Part shown: positions 15,715 through 22,462 of the stretch, piece after piece | Layout: each line of letters starts with the position of its first letter | How positions within the stretch are numbered: the first letter of the stretch is position 1 | DNA from: Thermococcus sp. | Lineage (GTDB): Archaea; Methanobacteriota_B; Thermococci; Thermococcales; Thermococcaceae | DNA: 42,295 nt | Reading direction: 5' to 3' | NCBI RefSeq assembly: GCF_027011145.1 | Contig: NZ_JALVAO010000003.1 | Span: forward strand, 1 to 42,295 | Made by a program: the position numbers and the translations under genes | Notes under the pieces: generated by a model | Told to the model about the DNA's origin: nothing | Seen by the model: only the letters and a program-made list of their open reading frames with translations | The model's database searches: none

Positions 15715-16362
15715 TCAAACGTCAATGGCTCCGAGGTAAATCCCCTCGGGAAGGAACAGCTCGGCTTTTTTCGCGTTCCTCAGAAACGGGACGAGCTTCA
15801 GCCCCTCCCTGACGTCGAAGCCCTCTATGTATGGGTTCACCGTCGGCAGGACGAGGAACTTTCCGGTTCTAACGAAAACCTTCACCTTTCTCGCAACCCC
15901 GCCGGATTTGAGCGTGTAGGCCGGATGAGCGTGGCCAAGGAAGGCCTCATCGAAGTCTATCCGGGGTAACTTCGTATGGCCGTGAAGGAAGAGCTGACCG
16001 TCGATTAGAAAATACTCTCGCACTTCGACGTTCGAGAAGCGCTTGGCAACTTCCTCAATCCTTCCATCGTGGTTGCCCTTTGCGATTAAAACCCTAACGT
16101 CCCCCAGTGTCGAAAAAAAGCGGAGTAACATCTCCTTCAGGCGGAAACTCAGGCCGAGCGGTTCCTTTAAGTCCCCGAGAATTACCAGGGAATCCGCGTT
16201 GCTTTCAAGGACGAACTCCGCGAGCTTTTCCTCCAAGTGCGTTCTAATCCTAAGGCCCCGTGAGAGCTCAAACCCTATGTGGGGGTCCGCAATGAGAAGC
16301 GTTTTTCCCAGGGAGGTATCAATCAAAAGGGATAAATGCTCGAAATCGGAAAAAGGAGACAT
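15715..16362 (-). CDS. Calcineurin-like metallophosphoesterase (archaeal SbcD-related family)
   Basis: This 215-residue enzyme has the metallophosphoesterase metal motifs in order: IADPHIG (D-x-H), VILGDLKEP (G-D), KGNHDGR (GNHD), LFLHGHTKLP and LGHAHPAY (G-H-x-H). Two metal ions are expected, and the substrate may be a nucleotide or nucleic acid end. The length matches the small archaeal family related to SbcD, without the nuclease cap. I placed the start at ATG 16362 behind GGTGG. An alternative ATG at 16377 overlaps the L41e stop as TGATG and adds five residues. It is co-transcribed with the L41e gene. The biological substrate is not known to me. Confidence 0.85.
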   Translation of the reverse strand: MSPFSDFEHLSLLIDTSLGKTLLIADPHIGFELSRGLRIRTHLEEKLAEFVLESNADSLVILGDLKEPLGLSFRLKEMLLRFFSTLGDVRVLIAKGNHDGRIEEVAKRFSNVEVREYFLIDGQLFLHGHTKLPRIDFDEAFLGHAHPAYTLKSGGVARKVKVFVRTGKFLVLPTVNPYIEGFDVREGLKLVPFLRNAKKAELFLPEGIYLGAIDV

Positions 16363-16376
16363 AGAACCACCGGGCA

Positions 16377-16490
16377 TCAGATAAGCCCGCGCTCCTTCCT
16401 GCGCTGTCTCTTGAGGCGCCTAATCCTCTTCTTAATCCACTTCCACCTCATCCTGCCCTTCTTCTTCCACTTCCTTGGCCTGCGCTTCAT
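16377..16490 (-). CDS. rpl41e: 50S ribosomal protein L41e
   Basis: This 37-residue, extremely basic peptide is easily missed by gene finders. It begins [14 protein letters not shown], continues with a Trp/Lys/Arg helix ([18 protein letters not shown]) and ends in ERGLI, as in archaeal/eukaryotic L41e, a single helix bridging the ribosomal subunits. The ATG at 16490 follows GGTGA by 5 nt; an ATG two codons upstream lacks that spacing. A reverse-strand TATA-like GCTTAAAAAGG lies at 16535-16545. The TGA stop overlaps the ATG at 16377 of the following phosphoesterase frame (TGATG), suggesting one operon. Recognition rests on composition, length and remembered Thermococcales sequences. Confidence 0.88.
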
Positions 16491-16819
16491 GAGCATCACC
16501 CCTGAGTTCCTTCAGCCTTAGCTCAGGAAGTCCCTTTTTAAGCTTTTCTCAGGGTTTGAAACTTCCCAAAATCCGCCAATTTTTGTTCGGAAAACTTTAC
16601 AAGGGGTTTTGGCTGGCCAAACTTTCCCCTATTTAACGCCCTTTTCAACCAGTTTAAGACATTCTAATCCCCTACTTTTGTTCATGCGTTGTTGTTCGTA
16701 TCTCATCGGGACTTTGTCCAGCAAAAATCCCTTCTTTTAGCTAGAGCATCAACTAAAATCGCGATTCGGCCTCCGCTAAGCTTATTTATCTCATAGGAGT
16801 ACTCTAAGGGGTGATGCTC
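16491..16819. other. Divergent intergenic region between L41e and the nitrilase gene
   Basis: No gene is seen. It holds the reverse TATA box of L41e (16535-16545), a hairpin CCTGAG/CTCAGG (16501-16527) close to the L41e leader, a perfect TTTGGC-TG-GCCAAA hairpin (16608-16621), and the forward TATA-like TTATTTATC (16782-16790) with GGGGTGA (16808-16814) for the nitrilase. The stretch 16630-16770 shows nothing I can name. Confidence 0.55.
16782..16790 (+). promoter_or_regulatory. TATA box of the nitrilase-family gene
   Basis: TTATTTATC lies about 34 nt before ATG 16820, and GGGGTGA sits 5 nt before that ATG. The longer start at GTG 16811 would overlap the Shine-Dalgarno and is not favoured. 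Confidence 0.5.
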
Positions 16820-17614
16820 ATGAAAGTTGCCTACATCCAGATGGAACCGGCCTTTCTGGAACCAGAAAAGAACTACTCAAAGGCCGAGAGACTCGTGAGG
16901 GAAGCGAGGGAAAAGGGGGCCCAGCTGGTCGTTCTTCCCGAGCTCTTTGACACGGGCTACAACTTCGAGAGCAGAGATGAGGTTGAAAGCGTTGCCGGCC
17001 AGATTCCCGACGGCCCAACGACGGAGTTCCTCGTGGAGCTCGCTAGGGAAGAGCAGGTTTTCATAGTTGGAGGAACGGCGGAAAAGGACGAGAGGGGAAA
17101 CCTCTACAATTCGGCCGTTGTGGTGGGCCCGCTCGGCTGGGGCTACATTGGGAAGTATCGCAAAATCCACCTCTTCAACAGGGAAAAGCTCTTCTTCAAG
17201 CCCGGAAACCTCGGCTTCCACGTCTTCAACATTGGCATAGCGAAGGTAGGGGTCATGATATGCTTCGACTGGTTCTTCCCCGAGTCAGTTAGGACGCTGG
17301 CTTTGAAGGGAGCGGAGATAATAGCCCACCCGAGCAACCTTGTTATGCCCTACGCTCCTAGAGCAATGCCGATTAGAGCCCTGGAAAACCGCGTTTATAC
17401 AGTAACGGCCAACAGAATCGGGGAGGAGAGGGGCTTGAGGTTCATAGGGAAGAGCACGATAGCCTCACCAAAGGCCGAGGTTCTGGCCATGGGTAGCGAG
17501 GATAAAGAAGAGGTCGCCGTCGTTGATGTAGACCTCTCGCTGGCGAGGGACAAGAGGATAAACGAACGCAACGACGTATTCAAGGACAGAAGGCCCCAGT
17601 ACTACGTCTTGTAG
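16820..17614 (+). CDS. Nitrilase-superfamily C-N hydrolase (amidase), PH0642-like
   Basis: This 264-residue enzyme hydrolyses a carbon-nitrogen bond, probably an amide or carbamoyl group. The catalytic triad of the family is complete: Glu41 (VLPELFDTGY), Lys115 (GKYRKIHLF) and Cys148 (MICFDWFFPES). The nearest protein I recall is the structurally studied Pyrococcus horikoshii PH0642, similar over its whole length (ALKGAEIIAHPSNLVMPY, RALENRVYT). The substrate is not established for this group. It has its own promoter and converges with the methyltransferase gene, overlapping its end by 13 nt. Nothing is unusual in the sequence. Confidence 0.93.
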   Translation: MKVAYIQMEPAFLEPEKNYSKAERLVREAREKGAQLVVLPELFDTGYNFESRDEVESVAGQIPDGPTTEFLVELAREEQVFIVGGTAEKDERGNLYNSAVVVGPLGWGYIGKYRKIHLFNREKLFFKPGNLGFHVFNIGIAKVGVMICFDWFFPESVRTLALKGAEIIAHPSNLVMPYAPRAMPIRALENRVYTVTANRIGEERGLRFIGKSTIASPKAEVLAMGSEDKEEVAVVDVDLSLARDKRINERNDVFKDRRPQYYVL

Positions 17615-18366
17615 GGCCCCCGAAGGTAAATTATGTCCCCAACGTTAACTACTCCATGCTCGCTTTTCCTTATTATCCTTGCCTCCTCAAAGAGGGCCTT
17701 TCCGATTCCAGCCAACCCGGCCAGGTCCCAGTAGCGCGTTTCTATCTCGCCAATCTTCTCCCAGCCGGGCAGTTTGTAGTAGCCACGCCGTATTACCCCC
17801 CTCACCGGGTTGTAGCCCTCGTCGAGGGAAATTACCGTGTAGTCCTCGCCCCTTACCTCCGGCACAATCTCGCGGTAGGCTCTCCTGTAAAAGAAGGCCC
17901 CGAAGCGGTCCATCTCTTCAAGCAGGAAGACGCCGTCGTTTTCAATGACCCTCGCAACGTTTCTGAATAGTTCAGCCGTTTGAAACGGGTCGAAGTGGGG
18001 CATCGTGTAGCCGAAGATTAAAGCCACGTCAAACTTTCCGAGCTTTCTCAGGTCGTCGAGGCAGTCCATAACGGCCCCGTAGATTTCTCCGCTAGTCCAG
18101 TTTTCAACGAGGAGCAAGTCCTCCTTTCTCTTGTCCACGACCGTAAGGGAAGCTTCGTAGCCCCACTCCTTCAGTGTCTCATAAAGGGAAGCTCCCGCAA
18201 TTCCAGTTCCCGCACAGAGGTCGAGAATTCTAAGCTTTCTCCTCTCCGGGAAGAGGTTCTCCTTGACGGCCCAGTTGAAGAAGGAGCGTAAGCCGATGAA
18301 CCTGTTCTGGGCGACTTCGCTTTTTGGGTCCATAAACGTTCTCAGGTAGCGGTAGAGCTCCTCCAT
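17602..18366 (-). CDS. SAM-dependent class I methyltransferase, substrate unknown
   Basis: This 254-residue protein carries the SAM-binding motif LRILDLCAGTGIAGASLY (about 44-61), an acidic post-I residue in TVVDKRKEDLLLV and motif IV-like FDVALIFGYTMPHFDP. These place it in class I. No target-recognition domain tells the substrate. I used ATG 18366, 5 nt after GGTGG, not the upstream ATG at 18408. The 13-bp palindrome GGGTTTTAAACCC (18394-18406) supplies its TATA box. It diverges from the membrane-protein/HTH pair and overlaps the nitrilase gene end. Confidence 0.82.
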   Translation of the reverse strand: MEELYRYLRTFMDPKSEVAQNRFIGLRSFFNWAVKENLFPERRKLRILDLCAGTGIAGASLYETLKEWGYEASLTVVDKRKEDLLLVENWTSGEIYGAVMDCLDDLRKLGKFDVALIFGYTMPHFDPFQTAELFRNVARVIENDGVFLLEEMDRFGAFFYRRAYREIVPEVRGEDYTVISLDEGYNPVRGVIRRGYYKLPGWEKIGEIETRYWDLAGLAGIGKALFEEARIIRKSEHGVVNVGDIIYLRGPYKT

Positions 18367-18393
18367 GCTCCCACCTTTGGCCCTTCTCGCGAA

Positions 18394-18406
18394 GGGTTTT
18401 AAACCC
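18394..18406. promoter_or_regulatory. 13-bp perfect palindrome containing the TATA box of the methyltransferase gene
   Basis: GGGTTT-T-AAACCC reads the same on both strands. Its TTTTAAA core lies about 25 nt before a predicted start near 18375. Chance symmetry of a TATA box is possible. Confidence 0.4.
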
Positions 18407-18426
18407 ATCGAAAGGTTTAAGACCTT

Positions 18427-18446
18427 GTCAACTTACATAGGTTGAC
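18427..18446. promoter_or_regulatory. Inverted repeat GTCAAC-N8-GTTGAC, candidate operator
   Basis: The two 6-bp arms (18427-18432 and 18441-18446) are perfect. They follow the TATA-like AGGTTTAAGACC (18413-18424) and cover the predicted transcription start near 18442. The next two genes are a membrane protein and an HTH protein, so self-control is plausible. Confidence 0.5.
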
Positions 18447-18460
18447 GAGGGGTGATAACA

Positions 18461-19168
18461 ATGGCACGTTTTCAAGGCCACCCAATTGAAGATGCAATAG
18501 TCATACTCATCGGAGGACTTTATTTTGTCTCACTTCTAACAAAAGCCAGCTGGCTAGTGACACTTGGAGGGATTATGGTCATGATTTTCCTCCCAACATT
18601 TCTCTTCGGCAGGAAAGTAGAGATTCGTGGGGATAGAATAGTCCTCAAATTTGAGTGGCCACCGTTTTTCCCCAAAATAGAAGTCTCCCCCGGAGATATT
18701 GTAGAAATAATTGACCTTGAGCAGGCTGAAGAAGTGCCTCCAATAAAATACCACAAAAAGGCACTAGGATTTACCCTTCTGTGGCTTTTGGTCGGCTTTA
18801 CTGGGTTAATTGAGAAGCCAGAATGGGCTTTTGTTTGGACTGGGTGGATTTACTGGGGAATCATTGGGTTTCTGACTCTAATTTTTCCTAAGAAGCTCAG
18901 AAAACAGGGTGCGATTGTTCTCCTTAGCTTCAGCGTGATAGTGTCTTACGTACTCTATTTGCTAAACGTTAGCTTGTATCCATTCTACATCTTTCTGGGT
19001 TTTATCCTCGTCCTTTCGTATCTCACAGACCTCCGAGAGAAAGCCATTATCTTAGTAACAGAAAAGGGCACTTATTTCATATATTCAATTGACTATAAGG
19101 AGTTAGTTGAACTCCTAAAGACCATAGGGAGGCTTTCGAGCGGTGGTCCAAATGTTCAAACTGCCTGA
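18461..19168 (+). CDS. Membrane protein of unknown function
   Basis: I do not recognise a family. The 235 residues have about six hydrophobic segments in two groups (about 12-45 and 105-195). A cytoplasmic strand-rich part lies between (RKVEIRGDRIVLKFEWPPFF, then EVSPGDIVEIIDLEQ), and a soluble end follows (ILVTEKGTYFIYSIDYKELV). The two soluble parts resemble bacterial PH-like beta modules, but weakly. ATG 18461 is set by GGTGATAACA. The following HTH gene starts inside its last 17 nt, so the two are translationally linked. A membrane sensor paired with a DNA-binding protein is one reading. Confidence 0.75.
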   Translation: MARFQGHPIEDAIVILIGGLYFVSLLTKASWLVTLGGIMVMIFLPTFLFGRKVEIRGDRIVLKFEWPPFFPKIEVSPGDIVEIIDLEQAEEVPPIKYHKKALGFTLLWLLVGFTGLIEKPEWAFVWTGWIYWGIIGFLTLIFPKKLRKQGAIVLLSFSVIVSYVLYLLNVSLYPFYIFLGFILVLSYLTDLREKAIILVTEKGTYFIYSIDYKELVELLKTIGRLSSGGPNVQTA

Positions 19169-19544
19169 GGGCATGGAGCGGGTCTGGCTCATGAAGGCCA
19201 AAGGAATGCGCGAGGTGGAGGTAGCCCAGACCCTCGGGATTTCAAGGCAGGCCGTCAACAAAGCCCTGAAAGAGGCGAGGGCAAAGCTCTTCGAGGCCTT
19301 TTTCGGCCTTGCCGAGGTTTTCTCGTGGGAGGTAGCGAGGGTAAACGTTGAGAAGGGCTTCATGGTCGCTCGGGGAAAGTGTGGCAATGAGAACGTGCGC
19401 ATCTATGCATTCTATATTCCGGGAAGGGGAGTAAGGGCGTTTTTTGAAGGGGAGTTCCCGGAGTACATTCTGAAGCACGCGGTCGAGATGGGAATAATCG
19501 AAAAGCCCGATAAAAAAGAACTCGTGAAGGCGCTTGAGGGCTAA
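19152..19544 (+). CDS. HTH DNA-binding protein with C-terminal domain
   Basis: The 130-residue protein has a sigma-region-4/LuxR-like helix-turn-helix at about 8-50 (GMERVWLMKAKGMREVEVAQ, then TLGISRQAVNKALKEARAKL). It is followed by an alpha/beta domain (VNVEKGFMVARGKCGNENVRIYAF) of unknown ligand. The layout recalls archaeal Tfx-type regulators, though I could not confirm that family. The ATG at 19152 follows GGTGG with 5-nt spacing and lies inside the end of the membrane-protein gene. Its likely target is the GTCAAC-N8-GTTGAC repeat at 18427-18446, which is inference. It ends 4 nt inside the convergent SdpI-like gene. Confidence 0.78.
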   Translation: MFKLPEGMERVWLMKAKGMREVEVAQTLGISRQAVNKALKEARAKLFEAFFGLAEVFSWEVARVNVEKGFMVARGKCGNENVRIYAFYIPGRGVRAFFEGEFPEYILKHAVEMGIIEKPDKKELVKALEG

Positions 19545-19891
19545 TAGTAGCCCTCCTCGTAGGCGCTAGTTAAAGCTATGAAGGCCGCATAGAATACCGC
19601 CCTAAGGGAAGCGAGGAGCACCGTCGTTCCAAGGCAGGCAAGCATGAGGAACATCAGCCACGTCATTGGAAGAAATGGTGAGAGGACTACAAGGAGGAGG
19701 CCCGTTATTATCGTCCCGATTCCGGAAACGCGGTTGGCCTTTCTCCTCGTGCGCCCCGAGGGGTATGTGTAGCCTATCCTGAAGCCAATTCCCGGCTCGT
19801 CCCCCGCTTTAAACGTTAGCAGGCCAGCTATTATAAGAAAGGCTCCGAGGAAGACCGCCCAGAGGATTCTGAGGAGCTCATACCCTCTCAT
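19541..19891 (-). CDS. SdpI-family membrane protein, short form
   Basis: The 116 residues have three or four membrane helices and a loop GIGFRIGYTYPSGRTRRKAN, which matches the SdpI/YhfL signature: an I-G-x-R strand followed by a basic loop. In Bacillus SdpI gives immunity to the SdpC toxin and carries signal to the repressor SdpR. The archaeal role is unknown. ATG 19891 has GGTGAAGG before it and overlaps the end of the DUF1648-type gene by 14 nt. It is the last gene of the PadR-SdpI-SdpI operon. Confidence 0.75.
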   Translation of the reverse strand: MRGYELLRILWAVFLGAFLIIAGLLTFKAGDEPGIGFRIGYTYPSGRTRRKANRVSGIGTIITGLLLVVLSPFLPMTWLMFLMLACLGTTVLLASLRAVFYAAFIALTSAYEEGYY

Positions 19892-20672
19892 TACCCTTCA
19901 CCGTGAAAATCCTGTACGTTCCTAGGAATGCAAGGGCCAGAAGGAGCCATATGGAGTAAGACACCGTTTTTAACGGGAGCTTTCCCGCATTGTACAGAAC
20001 AACCGCGGAGAACACCAGAACGGTTCCGAAACTCATAAGCGTGTTGAACTCAAACCATCCGAGGGGTGAGAACCGCTCCCTTCCAGCGGAAAAGCCCGGG
20101 TTTCTTCCGAGAACTGTCAGAAGGAAAAAGAGCCCCCATGTTAATACGGGCACTCCCAGAGCTCCCCACGTCCGTGACATGAAACCGTTCGGAGTTCCGG
20201 AGGCATTGAAATGAACCGCAATAATTTCGGGAAGTTTATCCCAGTTCAGGGCGACGATGAGGAGATATACACCCAGAAAGGCCAGCTGGAGGAAAAGGTA
20301 AGGCCTGATGTTCACAAGTATTCTTCTTCCGGCGGGTTTTTCAGGGGCTTCCATTGACAGTTCTTCCATCTCGTAGGTCTTCTTGGCAACGGCTATTGGA
20401 ACGATTAAACCTCCAATGAGCCCCGCAACCATGACGAGCATGAATGTAACCTCCGATGCGTCCAGCAGGGAGAGGCCGACCAGAATAAGGGAGAAAAATA
20501 CAAAAAACAGCCCTCCAACTGTGTTGGCCTTTTTCCATGCTTCTTTTGAGACGTAAGTGTAGCCCACCCTAACCCCGATGAAGGGGTTCTGTTTGTTCCT
20601 GACTGCGAGAGTCAGGAGGCCAGCTAAGAGAAACGTAACTGAGATGAACATTTCAAAGGCGTCCAATCCCAT
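19878..20672 (-). CDS. SdpI-like/DUF1648 membrane protein
   Basis: This 264-residue protein combines an SdpI-type N-terminal part (about 1-95; IGVRVGYTYVSKEAWKKANT) with a DUF1648-type loop LPEIIAVHFNASGTPNGF at about 155-175, and about eight membrane segments in all. The pairing SdpI plus DUF1648 is the normal layout of the larger SdpI proteins. ATG 20672 follows GGTGGGG and sits inside the end of the PadR gene, so the genes are coupled. Function in archaea is not known; immunity or envelope-stress sensing is inference. Confidence 0.78.
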   Translation of the reverse strand: MGLDAFEMFISVTFLLAGLLTLAVRNKQNPFIGVRVGYTYVSKEAWKKANTVGGLFFVFFSLILVGLSLLDASEVTFMLVMVAGLIGGLIVPIAVAKKTYEMEELSMEAPEKPAGRRILVNIRPYLFLQLAFLGVYLLIVALNWDKLPEIIAVHFNASGTPNGFMSRTWGALGVPVLTWGLFFLLTVLGRNPGFSAGRERFSPLGWFEFNTLMSFGTVLVFSAVVLYNAGKLPLKTVSYSIWLLLALAFLGTYRIFTVKGNERV

Positions 20673-21021
20673 CACCCCACCTTTCAAGGATTCTGATTAT
20701 AGTCTCAACCTCCTCTCTCAGCTCGTTCAAGATTTCCCTTCCGAGGTCGGTCAGGCGGTAGTACTTCCTCGGCCTGCCGTTGACTTCCACCCAGAAGTCC
20801 TCGACGAGCTTGTACTTCTTCAGGCTCTTGAGGATATCGTAGAGTGCCCCCTCGCTCGGGACGAGTTTGCCATCACTCACCTCGCTTAGCCTTTTCCTTA
20901 TCGCGTAGCCGTGCAGTTCACCCTCCCTCTCCAGGAGGGAGAGAACCAGGTATGAGTATAGGCCAGAGCGGAGTTCCTTTCTGAGCTTTTTCAGTGCCCT
21001 TTCCTTCGGATTCCCGAGCAA
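20653..21021 (-). CDS. PadR-family transcriptional regulator
   Basis: The 122 residues form a PadR winged helix: YLVLSLLEREGELHGYAIRK, then VPSEGALYDILKSLKKYKLV and a wing RPRKYYRLTDLGREIL, then a C-terminal dimer helix. PadR proteins repress until a ligand or stress signal binds. The start is TTG at 21021 after GGGGG. Two SdpI-like genes follow with overlaps. A possible operator, TCCAC-N11-GTGGA (21033-21053), lies between the TATA box (about 21051-21063) and the predicted start. Confidence 0.85.
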   Translation of the reverse strand: MLGNPKERALKKLRKELRSGLYSYLVLSLLEREGELHGYAIRKRLSEVSDGKLVPSEGALYDILKSLKKYKLVEDFWVEVNGRPRKYYRLTDLGREILNELREEVETIIRILERWGDGIGRL

Positions 21022-21032
21022 TCCCCCTTACC

Positions 21033-21053
21033 TCCACGTGAATACAGGGTGGA
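21033..21053. promoter_or_regulatory. Imperfect operator candidate TCCAC-N11-GTGGA before padR
   Basis: Two 5-bp arms flank the predicted transcription start of the PadR gene. The reverse-strand TATA is TTTTTATTTTCC. The arms are short, so chance is possible. Confidence 0.35.
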
Positions 21054-21064
21054 AAATAAAAACT

Positions 21065-22045
21065 TCACCACTTCACTGAAGGCTCTTCGCTCTCGGCCTT
21101 TGCCAGGGGGAGGAGTCTTGGAAGGACTGTCAATGAGATTCCAAGCATAATCCCATAGCCTGCCAAGAGGAGGAATCTCGATTGGGCCACGTGCCAGTAG
21201 GAGGCCATGCTGTCAACGACCCAGTGGACGAGAACCATTGTTAACAGGGCCTTTCTTCCCCAGCCGTTTCTGTAAGAGTACGCAAAGAGAACCGTTGTGG
21301 ACGTATGGAAGAGTAGCGCAAGGGTTCTCTCTACAAGACCCAGAAGGGAACCTCCAGCGATGGCCGAGATAATTGCCACGTAAATGGCCTCGCCGAGTCC
21401 AAAGCCAACGCCTACGTACGCCGCTTTTCCGAGGGTTTTGTCCCTGGAGAAGTAGTACTTCAGCGGTTCCTGGACGAGGCCCGCTATTAAACCGCCCCAG
21501 AGGGAGAGAACGACGGGATTGGTTATACCAAGGTAGCCCGGAATCATCTGTATCGGGGGTTGAACCACGAGTACGGGAATTATCAGGAACGCTCCGAGGA
21601 TAAGCTCCCCGGCATGGAACCTCCTTAGGTACGCCCAGATTAGGAGTAAACCCAGCAGCCCTCCGAGGAGCGGATAGACCGCTTTTCCCGGACTAAAACC
21701 CGGGGCGAAATGGAAGCCTTCGACTTTCCCATCTTTTACCGTGACGCTCACGGTGTAGTTGCCTTTCTCGGCTATAACACGGTAGTAGTAGATTTGATAT
21801 CCGCCTTTCTCCTCCGTTTTCTCGAGCTTGTAGCCCCTAATTGGCCCGTATTCCTTCACAAGTTCACTTCTGATGCCATTGAACACTTTCTCGGTAAAGA
21901 GCTTCTTCATGTCGTCCCCGAGATACGGCTCAACGAGGGAGTAGTTACCTGTTTTAAGGGCTTCCATCATTGCCTCTTGAGGCGTTAAAGCGGAAACGTA
22001 GCCCAGGAGAATCAGAAAAGCGAGAAGCGCCAGAAGGCGTTTCAT
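21065..22045 (-). CDS. YhfC/PrsW-like intramembrane protease with extracytoplasmic N-terminal domain
   Basis: This 326-residue protein starts with a signal sequence, then an exported region (about 20-120; ALKTGNYSLVEPYLGDDMKK, DUF3887-like), then about eight membrane helices. The second half shows the acidic protease pattern: Glu193 and Lys196 (QEPLKYY), Glu219 (GLGEAIY), His247, and His274 with Asp278 (VHWVVDS). This fits glutamic intramembrane proteases of the YhfC/PrsW type. The ATG at 22045 follows GGAGTGA. It lies 5 nt after the YbjQ gene in the same direction and just before the PadR-SdpI operon, so a link with those genes is plausible. Family assignment rests on motifs. Confidence 0.75.
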   Translation of the reverse strand: MKRLLALLAFLILLGYVSALTPQEAMMEALKTGNYSLVEPYLGDDMKKLFTEKVFNGIRSELVKEYGPIRGYKLEKTEEKGGYQIYYYRVIAEKGNYTVSVTVKDGKVEGFHFAPGFSPGKAVYPLLGGLLGLLLIWAYLRRFHAGELILGAFLIIPVLVVQPPIQMIPGYLGITNPVVLSLWGGLIAGLVQEPLKYYFSRDKTLGKAAYVGVGFGLGEAIYVAIISAIAGGSLLGLVERTLALLFHTSTTVLFAYSYRNGWGRKALLTMVLVHWVVDSMASYWHVAQSRFLLLAGYGIMLGISLTVLPRLLPLAKAESEEPSVKW

Positions 22046-22050
22046 ATGAA

Positions 22051-22371
22051 TCACTCCGGTTCAACTATAACGGCGGTTCCAAAGGCGTAAACTTCCGCCA
22101 TTCTCTGGCCGACGTTGGATGTCATAAAGCGCATCCCTATTACAGCGTTTGCACCCATTTCCTTGGCGTTCTCAATCATCCTCTGGAGTGCTATCTCCCT
22201 TGCCTCTGCCATCATCTCGGTGTACTCCTTAACTTCCCCGCCAACGAGGTTTCTTAAACCGGCAAGAATGTCCCGGCCGAGATGAGTTGCCATAACGACC
22301 CCTCCCCGGGCGAGCCCCTTGACCTCAACAATCCGATAGCCGGGAATTTTCTCCGTGGTAACGACAATCAT
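22051..22371 (-). CDS. YbjQ (UPF0145) family protein
   Basis: The 106 residues match the YbjQ family, with VTTEKIPGYRIVEVKGLARG at the start, the helix EMMAEAREIALQRMIENAKE and the closing MGANAVIGMRF strand. The family is described as putative heavy-metal-binding, and its true role is unknown. The ATG follows GGGGGGCTGACC. The 23-bp palindrome at 22384-22406 covers its predicted transcription start, with the TATA box CTTTTATAG at 22420-22430. Confidence 0.9.
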   Translation of the reverse strand: MIVVTTEKIPGYRIVEVKGLARGGVVMATHLGRDILAGLRNLVGGEVKEYTEMMAEAREIALQRMIENAKEMGANAVIGMRFMTSNVGQRMAEVYAFGTAVIVEPE

Positions 22372-22383
22372 GGTCAGCCCCCC

Positions 22384-22406
22384 AATACCTCGAACTTCGA
22401 GGTATT
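22384..22406. promoter_or_regulatory. 23-bp perfect palindrome at the ybjQ promoter
   Basis: Arms of 11 nt, AATACCTCGAA and TTCGAGGTATT, mirror each other around one base. They are placed at the predicted +1 of the ybjQ operon, downstream of a strong reverse-strand TATA box (CCCTTTTATAG, 22420-22430). This is the clearest operator-like site in the window. I do not match it to a known Thermococcales regulator motif. Confidence 0.75.
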
Positions 22407-22462
22407 ATACGCGAGGGAACTATAAAAGGGTTTTGCTACAAAAATGAAGAAAAACGGGTGGT

